This document shows positions 43,891-50,811 of a stretch of 64,000 nt of DNA, piece by piece. Position 1 is the stretch's first letter; each line of letters begins with the position of its first letter. Source of the stretch: Aliihoeflea sp052435735 (GTDB lineage: Bacteria > Pseudomonadota > Alphaproteobacteria > Rhizobiales > Rhizobiaceae); NCBI GenBank assembly GCA_052435735.1, contig JBQVNB010000011.1, positions 68,060 to 132,059 on the forward strand, in the 5' to 3' direction. Position numbers and translations under genes: made by a program. A model generated the notes under the pieces. It was not told the origin of the DNA. It did not search any database and was given only the letters and a program-made list of their open reading frames with translations.

Positions 43891-44039
43891 GGCGAGGGCT
43901 CCTTCGCCTCACAGAACTCGCCCGATGTGGACAGGTTGCGGGCGGACTTATCCGCGCGTTGAAGATTTCGCCGCAAAGGCGTAACGAACGAGCTCAAAAC
44001 CGGCCGGAACGGGCCGAAATTCTCTGAAACGGGGCCACA

Positions 44040-44594
44040 ATGAACACAAAAGACATCGTCTTCATCGCGCTTTTCGCCGCTCTGACGGCAGCGCTCGGAG
44101 TTTTCCCCCCGTTCACCCTGCCGATCGTCGGCGTGCCGATCACGGCGCAGTCGATGGGCGCGATGCTGGCCGGTTCCGTCCTCGGCGCCAAGCGCGGTTC
44201 GCTGGCGCTCGCGCTGTTCCTCGTCCTCGTCGCGGCGGGCCTTCCGCTTCTGGCCGGCGGGCGCGGCGGCTTCGCGGTCTTCGCTGGACCGGGCGGCGGC
44301 TTCCTCGTTTCGTGGATTCTGGTGGCCTTCGTGGTCGGCCTCCTCTGCGAGCGTTTCTGGCGCAATCTCGGCTTCTTCCAGGCGCTCGGCATCAACGTCC
44401 TCGGCGGCATTCTCGTCCTCTATCCGATCGGCATCGCCTGGATCAGCCTGACCACCGGGCTCTCCTATTTCGAGGCGGCGGCGGGTTCGCTGGGCTTCAT
44501 TCCGGGCGATTTGATCAAGGCCGCGATCGCCGCGACGGTGGCGGTGACGGTGCGCAAATCCTATCCGCTGATCGAGGCGCCCCGCCGCGCATGA
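44040..44594 (+). CDS. bioY: Biotin ECF transporter substrate-binding protein BioY
   Basis: A 184-residue S-component with six membrane helices. The family blocks are FAALTAALGVFPPFTLPIVG VPITAQSMG (split here), the motif GLPLLAGGRGGFAVFAGPGG and FIPGDLIKAAIAATVAVTVR. BioY captures biotin; the downstream ATPase and transmembrane protein energise it. It is the first gene of a chain of ATGA-coupled genes. I looked for a BioR-type TTATMKATAA box upstream and did not see one. Confidence 0.94.
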   Translation: MNTKDIVFIALFAALTAALGVFPPFTLPIVGVPITAQSMGAMLAGSVLGAKRGSLALALFLVLVAAGLPLLAGGRGGFAVFAGPGGGFLVSWILVAFVVGLLCERFWRNLGFFQALGINVLGGILVLYPIGIAWISLTTGLSYFEAAAGSLGFIPGDLIKAAIAATVAVTVRKSYPLIEAPRRA

Positions 44595-45265
44595 TCCGCT
44601 TCTCCGGCGTCAGCCACCGCTTCGGCGAGCGCGAGGTTCTGAAGCCCTTCAGCCTCGAACTCACCGAGCGGCGCATTGCCGTGATCGGCGCCAACGGGTC
44701 GGGCAAGAGCACGTTCGTGCGCCTGATCAACGGCTTGCTAGTGCCGACGTCGGGGAGCGTTTTCGTCGATGGGCTAGATACGAAAAGCGATGGGAAAGAG
44801 GTGAGGGGGAAGGTCGGCTTCGTCTTCCAGAACCCGGACAACCAGATCGTCTATCCGGTGGTCGAGGAAGACCTCGCCTTCGGCTTGAAGAACCGCAAAC
44901 TTCCGAAGGACGAGATCGCCCGGATGGTCGAAACGGGGCTTGACCGGTTCGGACTTTCGCACCTCGCCAAGGAGCAGACGCACCGTCTTTCGGGCGGCGA
45001 GAAGCAGATGGTGGCGATTGCCGGCGTGACAATTCTGGAGCCTGAGATCATCATCTTCGACGAGCCGACGACGCTGCTCGACCTGCGCAACAAGAGGCGC
45101 GTCGCCCGGACGATTTCGGAGTTGGACGAGATGGCGATCGTGGTGACACACGACCTCGATCTCGTCGCCAATTTCGACCGTGCGCTGGTGTTCGACGAGG
45201 GCGGGCTCGTCCTCGACGGCAAGCCCTTCGATGCGATCCGCCACTATGAAGGCCTGATGGGATGA
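44591..45265 (+). CDS. bioM: Biotin ECF transporter ATPase BioM
   Basis: A 224-residue energy-coupling ATPase. Walker A GANGSGKST, Q-loop FVFQNPDNQIVYPVVEEDLA, signature LSGGEKQMVAIAGV, Walker B IIIFDEPTTLLD and switch His VVTHDLDL. The Q-helix sequence QNPDNQIV is typical of ECF ATPases. The start ATG overlaps the bioY stop (ATGA). Short C-terminus relative to other ECF ATPases, as expected for BioM. Confidence 0.93.
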   Translation: MIRFSGVSHRFGEREVLKPFSLELTERRIAVIGANGSGKSTFVRLINGLLVPTSGSVFVDGLDTKSDGKEVRGKVGFVFQNPDNQIVYPVVEEDLAFGLKNRKLPKDEIARMVETGLDRFGLSHLAKEQTHRLSGGEKQMVAIAGVTILEPEIIIFDEPTTLLDLRNKRRVARTISELDEMAIVVTHDLDLVANFDRALVFDEGGLVLDGKPFDAIRHYEGLMG

Positions 45266-45867
45266 TCTCTGCCTACCGGCCCGGAACGAGCCCGATCCAT
45301 CGCCTTGCGGCGGGGCCGAAAATGGCGGTGCTCGCCATTGCCGGAACCGGACTCTTTTTCGTGACTGGACTGGCCGGGACGGCGGCTGCGCTCGCCGTCG
45401 CAATCGCGCTGTACTTCCTGGCCGGGCTGACGCTTCGCGACATCTGGCAGGTGTTGCGGCCGTTGTTGATCGTCATGGTTCTCCTCGTGCTTGCGCACGC
45501 CTGGCTGAATGGCTGGGAAGCGGCGTTCGCGATGGGAATGCGGCTTGCCGCGCTCGTGCTCCTCGCCGGGCTGGTGACGCTGACGACCCCGTCATCGGCG
45601 ATCATGGCGGCGATCGAAACCGGCTTGCAGCCGCTCGCAAAGCTCGGCGTCGATGTCGAAAAGATCAGCCTCGCGCTGTCACTCGCCCTTCGGTTCATTC
45701 CGCTGATCGCGTCGGTGGGCGCGGAGGTGCGCGAGGCGCAGAGGGCGCGCGGGCTCGATGGAAGCCTCGTCGCGCTTGCCGTGCCGCTGCTGGTCCGCAC
45801 GCTCAAGATGGGCGAGGACATCGCCGACGCGATCGACGCGCGGGGCTTCCGCAGCACACGCAAATGA
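45262..45867 (+). CDS. bioN: Biotin ECF transporter transmembrane protein BioN
   Basis: A 201-residue T-component, the short form typical of BioN. It opens MISAYRPGTSPIHRLAAGPK, has four to five membrane helices and an ARG coupling helix (EVREAQRARGLDGS) that contacts the ATPase; the second coupling motif DAIDARGFRSTRK is at the C-terminus. Both ends overlap neighbours by ATGA. Completes BioMNY. Confidence 0.92.
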   Translation: MISAYRPGTSPIHRLAAGPKMAVLAIAGTGLFFVTGLAGTAAALAVAIALYFLAGLTLRDIWQVLRPLLIVMVLLVLAHAWLNGWEAAFAMGMRLAALVLLAGLVTLTTPSSAIMAAIETGLQPLAKLGVDVEKISLALSLALRFIPLIASVGAEVREAQRARGLDGSLVALAVPLLVRTLKMGEDIADAIDARGFRSTRK

Positions 45868-47018
45868 ACTTTCGCAGCTTCGTGCTCTTCCGCGACGATT
45901 TTTCCGGGCGTGAACTTCTGTTCGCCGAGCCGGAACGGCTGATCGTGGCGTGGGACGAACGAGAGTTCTTTCCGGCTTTGGAGGAAGCGCAGGTGGCGCG
46001 GGAAGCGGGCAAGTGGCTGGCCGGCTATGTCTCCTATGAAGCCGGCTATCTTCTGGAGCCGAAACTGCGGCCTCTGCTACCCGAAAACCGCCGCGCCCCG
46101 CTTCTGTGCTTCGGCATATTCGACGGCCCGTTCGAGGGCGATGCCGGCCAGATTTTCCGGCCACATTCGAATGCCGAGCCGGCGATACTCGACGCGCGTG
46201 CGACGTGGTCCGCGGCGACTTACGAAGCGCGGTTCGCCAAGCTGCATGACCATCTGCGTGCCGGCGACTGCTATCAGGGGAATTTGACCTTTCCCGTCCA
46301 TGCGCGGTGGGAGGGCGATCCGCTGGCGATCTTCCGGCAGCTTGCCGTGCGCCAGCCGGTGCGCCATTCGGCGCTGGTCGAACTCGACGGACCGGTCGTC
46401 GTCTCACGCTCGCCGGAACTCTTCTTCGACGTTTCGCGCGACGGCTGGATCGAAACGCTGCCGATGAAGGGCACCGCGCCGCGTGGAGCGACACCGGAAG
46501 ACGATGCGCGCCAGCGCGATTTTCTTGCCGGCGATCCGAAAAACCAGGCCGAGAACCGGATGATCGTCGATCTTCTGCGCAACGACATTTCGCTGATCAG
46601 CGAGGTCGGGACGCTCGACGTGCCGGACCTCTTCAAGGTCGAGACCTACGCGACGGTGCACCAGATGGTGAGCCGGGTGCGCGCGAAGCTTCTGCCGGGA
46701 CTCGACATTGCCGACATTTTTGCTGCGCTCTTCCCCTGCGGCTCGATCACCGGGGCGCCGAAAATCCGCGCCATGGAGATATTGCGGGAACTGGAGGACG
46801 GTCCGCGCGACGTCTATTGCGGCGCGGTCGGCTGGGTTGCACCCGGCCAGCGGATGCGGTTCAACGTTGCGATCCGCACCCTGTCGCTCTATCCGTCGGG
46901 CGAGGCCGTCTACAATGTCGGCGGCGGTGTCGTCTTCGATTCCACGGCAGAAGGGGAATATGCCGAATGCCTTTTGAAAGCGCGCTTCGCGACGGGCAAC
47001 TCGCCGGCTACGCCCTGA
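45864..47018 (+). CDS. pabB: Aminodeoxychorismate synthase component I
   Basis: A 384-residue chorismate-utilising enzyme that makes 4-amino-4-deoxychorismate for folate synthesis. The Lys of PMKGTAPRG (the PabB-type nucleophile), KNQAENRMIVDLLRNDIS, CGSITGAPKIRAMEIL and NVGGGVVFDSTAEGEYAECL are intact. The N-terminal part is short, so it is the compact alphaproteobacterial form that pairs with a glutaminase encoded elsewhere (no pabA is nearby). It overlaps bioN by four bases, an unexpected join of biotin uptake with folate synthesis. Confidence 0.92.
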   Translation: MNFRSFVLFRDDFSGRELLFAEPERLIVAWDEREFFPALEEAQVAREAGKWLAGYVSYEAGYLLEPKLRPLLPENRRAPLLCFGIFDGPFEGDAGQIFRPHSNAEPAILDARATWSAATYEARFAKLHDHLRAGDCYQGNLTFPVHARWEGDPLAIFRQLAVRQPVRHSALVELDGPVVVSRSPELFFDVSRDGWIETLPMKGTAPRGATPEDDARQRDFLAGDPKNQAENRMIVDLLRNDISLISEVGTLDVPDLFKVETYATVHQMVSRVRAKLLPGLDIADIFAALFPCGSITGAPKIRAMEILRELEDGPRDVYCGAVGWVAPGQRMRFNVAIRTLSLYPSGEAVYNVGGGVVFDSTAEGEYAECLLKARFATGNSPATP

Positions 47019-47629
47019 TCGAGACCATGCGCCGCGAGGCGGACGGCACGATCCCGCGCCGCGCGCGGCATGTGGATCGCATGGCGCATTCGGCGGTCGC
47101 GCTGGGCTTTGCTTTCAACCGGCAGGACGCGGAAAACGTGCTCGACTGGATCGCCAGCGAAGAGGCCTTGCGGGTTCGGCTGGAGCTATCGACGACGGGC
47201 CAGATCGGGCTGACGACGACGCCATTCACGGCGCTTCCGCGCGGCACGGTCTGGCAGCTTGCCATCGCGGCGACGCGGCTCGATGCCGCCGATCCGCTGC
47301 GCCGGCACAAGACCGACAGCCGAGCAATCTATGCGCAGGCGCGGGGTGAGTTTTCGGCCGAAACCATCAGTGAGGTGCTGTTGCTCAACGGCGACGGCGA
47401 GCTTGCCGAGGGGACGATCACCAGCTTGTTCCTCGACCTTGGCGACGGCGCTCTCGCAACGCCGCCGGTGGAGGCGGGCGCGCTGCCGGGGGTGCTGCGG
47501 GCGGAGCTTCTGGACCAAGGCAAGGCGGTTGAAGCGCGGCTTTTGCCAAGCGACATTGCGCGGGCGCGGGCGGTCTTCGTCGGCAATTCGCTGCGCGGGT
47601 TGATCGCGGCGCGACTGGAGAGTGAGTGA
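46967..47629 (+). CDS. pabC: Aminotransferase class IV, probable 4-amino-4-deoxychorismate lyase
   Basis: A 220-residue PLP enzyme of fold type IV. It opens MPFESALRDGQLAGYALIET and has the Lys-containing HKTDSRAIYAQAR, then SEVLLLNGDGELAEGTITSL and PPVEAGALPGVLRAELLDQG. With the pabB neighbour this is very likely PabC, releasing pyruvate to give p-aminobenzoate. The start lies 52 bases inside pabB in another frame; it is the only ATG giving the family N-terminus, although an unassigned TTG/GTG nearby cannot be excluded. Confidence 0.88.
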   Translation: MPFESALRDGQLAGYALIETMRREADGTIPRRARHVDRMAHSAVALGFAFNRQDAENVLDWIASEEALRVRLELSTTGQIGLTTTPFTALPRGTVWQLAIAATRLDAADPLRRHKTDSRAIYAQARGEFSAETISEVLLLNGDGELAEGTITSLFLDLGDGALATPPVEAGALPGVLRAELLDQGKAVEARLLPSDIARARAVFVGNSLRGLIAARLESE

Positions 47630-48535
47630 ATGCGATATACGCCCTTCGACGGGTCGTCCAAGCCCTTCACGATCGGCCTGAAGCCGATGGACCTCGCCAC
47701 ATGGCTGGAGGTCGACGACGCGCTGGAGCCGTATCTGGCGGAGAAGGATCGGCTCTACGGCGAACTGCCGGAGAAGGTGTTTGTGGAGCGCGAAGACACG
47801 CAGGCGGCACAGCAGGAAGTGCTCGATCTGATCGTCGAGAACCTTGCCGAACGGCATGGCGCGACGCATCGCGTCGAGGACGGCGAGGTGCGGATTGGCG
47901 GTCGCATCGTGTCGCTCGCCGACGGCACGTCACCGCTAAAAATTGCCTCGCATCTGGTGCAGGAAGACCTCGTCCTGATGCGAAAGGATGTCGATGGCTG
48001 GCGGCTCGTCGCCGCGTCGCTGTGCTTTCCCTCGTCCTGGTCGCTGACCGAGAAATACGACCGGGCGCTGGAGGACATTCACCAGCCGGTGCCGCAATTC
48101 GGGCGCGGCACGCGGATGGCCGAACTCATCGCGCGCATGTTCGACAAGTTGCAGCCGGGCAATCCGGTGGAGCGGATGAACTGGTCGATGCAGGGCAATC
48201 CCGACCTCTACCACCCGCTTTCGCATGCCAGCCGGATCGACCGCGCGGCCGAAGGAATTCGCGAACTTTCCGCGCAGGAGGTGGCGGCGCGCGCGTTCAT
48301 CCGCGTCGAGCGGCAGACGCTGCGCAAGCTACCGCAGACGGGCGACATCCTCTTCACCATCCGCATCTACCTGAACCCGCTGGCGCGGATCGCGGCGCAT
48401 GAGGATCATGTCCGGGTCGCCGACGGGTTCGCCGAACAGCTCTCGTCGATGGATCGCGACAAGCTTGCCTATAAGGGCCTGTTGCAGGACCGCGACAGGC
48501 TGGTTTCTGCGCTTCGCGCCATTTCACGCAACTGA
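47630..48535 (+). CDS. Haem-dependent oxidative N-demethylase family protein (DUF3445)
   Basis: A 301-residue protein of the DUF3445 (HDOD) family. Recognisable blocks are PFTIGLKPMDLATWLEVDDA, the stretch LVQEDLVLMRKDVDGWRLVA followed by CFPSSWSLTEKYDRALEDIH QPVP (split), NPVERMNWSMQGNPDLYHPL and FIRVERQTLRKLPQTGDILF. Characterised relatives bind haem and oxidatively demethylate methylamines with formaldehyde release. It begins one base after the pabC stop, so it is the sixth gene in the biotin/folate chain. A link to one-carbon metabolism is plausible but inferred. Confidence 0.86.
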   Translation: MRYTPFDGSSKPFTIGLKPMDLATWLEVDDALEPYLAEKDRLYGELPEKVFVEREDTQAAQQEVLDLIVENLAERHGATHRVEDGEVRIGGRIVSLADGTSPLKIASHLVQEDLVLMRKDVDGWRLVAASLCFPSSWSLTEKYDRALEDIHQPVPQFGRGTRMAELIARMFDKLQPGNPVERMNWSMQGNPDLYHPLSHASRIDRAAEGIRELSAQEVAARAFIRVERQTLRKLPQTGDILFTIRIYLNPLARIAAHEDHVRVADGFAEQLSSMDRDKLAYKGLLQDRDRLVSALRAISRN

Positions 48536-48623
48536 CATGGCGCTGCCGCATTGATGGCTATCGGCATCGCGCGATCTGTGGTTTAGCAAGCCATCATTCA
48601 ACTGAAGAAGGAGACGTCCGGAA

Positions 48624-50069
48624 ATGGCAGAACGCAATTGGCCCGTCCATGGTGAAATCACCGGACCGATCGTGCTGGTCGGGTTCGGCTCTATCGGACG
48701 CGGCGTGCTGCCGCTCATCGAACGTCACTTCAAATACGACAAGTCGCGCTTCGTGGTCATCGACCCGCGCGACGAGGACAAGGCCCTGCTTGACGAGCGC
48801 GGCATTCCCTTCATCCAGGAGCATGTGACGCGCGACAATTATCGCGACCTGCTGATGCCCTATCTGACCAAGGGCGACGGGCAGGGATTCTGCATCAACC
48901 TCTCGGTCGATACCGGCTCGCTCGACATGATGAAGATGTGTCGCGAACTCGGCGTGCTCTACATCGACACCGTGGTCGAGCCCTGGCTCGGCTTCTATTT
49001 CGACATGAGCGCGTCCAACGCCGAGCGCACCAATTATGCGCTGCGCGAGAGCGTGCGCCGCGAGAAGGCGGCAAATCCCGGCGGGACGACGGCCGTTTCC
49101 TGCTGTGGGGCCAATCCGGGCATGGTGTCGTGGTTCGTCAAGAAGGCGCTGGTCGACCTCGCTTCGGAAATGAAGCTCGACTTCGCCGAGCCGTCGGTCG
49201 AGGACCGCGAGGGCTGGGCGAAGCTGATGCAGCGCGTCGGCGTCAAGGGCATCCACATCGCCGAGCGCGACACGCAGCGCACCAAGAAGCCGAAGCCGAT
49301 GGACGTGTTCTGGAACACGTGGTCGGTCGAGGGCTTCATCTCGGAAGGATTGCAGCCGGCCGAACTTGGCTGGGGAACGCACGAGACCTGGAAGCCGGCC
49401 AATCTCAAGGAACACGACCATGGCTGCAAGGCCGGTGTCTTCCTCGAGCAGCCCGGCGCGAACACGCGCGTGCGTTCCTGGTGCCCGACGCCCGGACCGC
49501 AATACGGCTTTCTGGTCACCCATAACGAGGCGATCTCGATTGCCGATTTCTTCACCGTGAAGGGCCCGGACGGGGCGGCGGAGTTCCGGCCGACCTGCCA
49601 CTATGCCTATCACCCCTGCAACGACGCGGTGCTTTCGATGCACGAGATGTTCGGCGCGGCGGGCAGGGCGCAGACGGTCCAGCACGTGCTCGACGAGGAC
49701 GAACTGACGGACGGCATCGACGAGCTCGGCGTGCTGCTCTACGGCCACGGCAAGAACGCCTACTGGTACGGCTCGCAGCTTTCGCTCGACGAGACGCGCG
49801 AACTTGCGCCCTACCAGAACGCGACGGGCTTGCAGGTGACCTCGGCGGTGCTCGCCGGCATGGTCTGGGCGCTGGAAAATCCGGAGGCCGGCATCGTCGA
49901 GACCGACGAGATCGATTATCGCCGCTGCCTCGAAATCCAGATGCCGTATCTCGGCCCGGTGAAGGGCTACTACACCGACTGGACGCCGCTCGACGGGCGG
50001 CCGGGGCTCTTTCCCGAGGACATCGACGAAAACGATCCCTGGCAGTTTCGCAACATTTTGGTCCACTGA
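48624..50069 (+). CDS. hss: Homospermidine synthase
   Basis: A 481-residue enzyme that makes sym-homospermidine from putrescine with NAD. The NAD loop is IVLVGFGSIGRGVLPLIERH, and VVIDPRDEDKALLDERGIPF, NLSVDTGSLDMMKMCRELGV and AVSCCGANPGMVSWFVKKAL are characteristic of bacterial HSS (saccharopine-dehydrogenase-like fold). Homospermidine is the major polyamine of many Rhizobiales, which supports the taxonomic reading. It stands alone with an AAGGAGACG ribosome site. No ornithine or arginine decarboxylase is nearby. Confidence 0.95.
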   Translation: MAERNWPVHGEITGPIVLVGFGSIGRGVLPLIERHFKYDKSRFVVIDPRDEDKALLDERGIPFIQEHVTRDNYRDLLMPYLTKGDGQGFCINLSVDTGSLDMMKMCRELGVLYIDTVVEPWLGFYFDMSASNAERTNYALRESVRREKAANPGGTTAVSCCGANPGMVSWFVKKALVDLASEMKLDFAEPSVEDREGWAKLMQRVGVKGIHIAERDTQRTKKPKPMDVFWNTWSVEGFISEGLQPAELGWGTHETWKPANLKEHDHGCKAGVFLEQPGANTRVRSWCPTPGPQYGFLVTHNEAISIADFFTVKGPDGAAEFRPTCHYAYHPCNDAVLSMHEMFGAAGRAQTVQHVLDEDELTDGIDELGVLLYGHGKNAYWYGSQLSLDETRELAPYQNATGLQVTSAVLAGMVWALENPEAGIVETDEIDYRRCLEIQMPYLGPVKGYYTDWTPLDGRPGLFPEDIDENDPWQFRNILVH

Positions 50070-50171
50070 GCATTAAAGGGGCGGGGGCGGCACGGCGACA
50101 CGCCGTGCGACGCCTTGCTTTTGCCGCCGAAAGCGGTGACTTTAGGCTCGGGGACGAGGAGAATTTCCAAG

Positions 50172-50582
50172 ATGACCAAGACACGAATTTGGGGTGCGGC
50201 CGGAACCGCGGCTCTCATGCTGGCGCTCGCCGGCTGCCAGGGAATGGGGCCCGGACCCGGCCAGATGGCCTCGCGGCCGATGATCCAGGCGCCGCAGATG
50301 GCCGCTTCGCAGGTCGACGGCGAATGGGCGAGCACGGACGGCGTCGCGATCTCGCGCTTCTCGAACGGCCAGTTCGAGACGGTTGCGACCGATACGGGCA
50401 ACCGCCTCGCCGAAGGCAGCTATGTCGATCGCGGCCAGGGCTCGGTCGAGATCACGCTGACCTCGCTGATCCGCCAGACGACCTCGCGCGTCAACTGCCA
50501 GATGGCAGGCGCGGGCCAGCTCAACTGCACCGGCGAGGCCGGCAACCAGTTCTCGCTGATCCGCAGCCAGGGCGTCTCGTAG
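50172..50582 (+). CDS. Omp10-like outer membrane lipoprotein
   Basis: A 136-residue lipoprotein: signal MTKTRIWGAAGTAALMLALA with lipobox LALAGC. The mature domain reads FSNGQFETVATDTGNRLAEG, VEITLTSLIRQTTSRVNCQM and QLNCTGEAGNQFSLIRSQ. This matches the Brucella minor outer membrane protein Omp10 along its whole length, including the two Cys of VNC and LNC, which may form a disulfide. Its role is structural/unknown. A longer start upstream would precede the signal peptide and was rejected. A terminator follows. Confidence 0.85.
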   Translation: MTKTRIWGAAGTAALMLALAGCQGMGPGPGQMASRPMIQAPQMAASQVDGEWASTDGVAISRFSNGQFETVATDTGNRLAEGSYVDRGQGSVEITLTSLIRQTTSRVNCQMAGAGQLNCTGEAGNQFSLIRSQGVS

Positions 50583-50610
50583 GCCGCCGTCACCAACTGG
50601 AAGATCGACG

Positions 50611-50640
50611 AGGGCCGTCCCGCGGGGCGGCCCTTTTTCG
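50611..50640 (+). terminator. Intrinsic terminator after the Omp10-like gene
   Basis: Stem AGGGCCGTCCC with GGGGCGGCCC (one G-T pair), tight loop, then CTTTTT. It lies about 30 bases after the stop. Confidence 0.85.
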
Positions 50641-50811
50641 TGGCCGTTAACCACGGGCGCGCCGAAGGGGGCGAACTGTCCCGGCGTCAGGGACGAAAGC
50701 GCTTGCGCGGGCGGAACTGAGGTGTGAACATGTTCACCAACGATGCCGTAGCACGATCGTCATGGTCGTGTGTCAGGTGTCGATGGGTTCACTCCGGGAG
50801 CGTCAAACAAG

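Noticed and set aside
43891..44039. BioR operator or riboswitch upstream of bioY
   Set aside because: No TTATMKATAA-like box and no recognisable riboswitch core in the 150-base leader.
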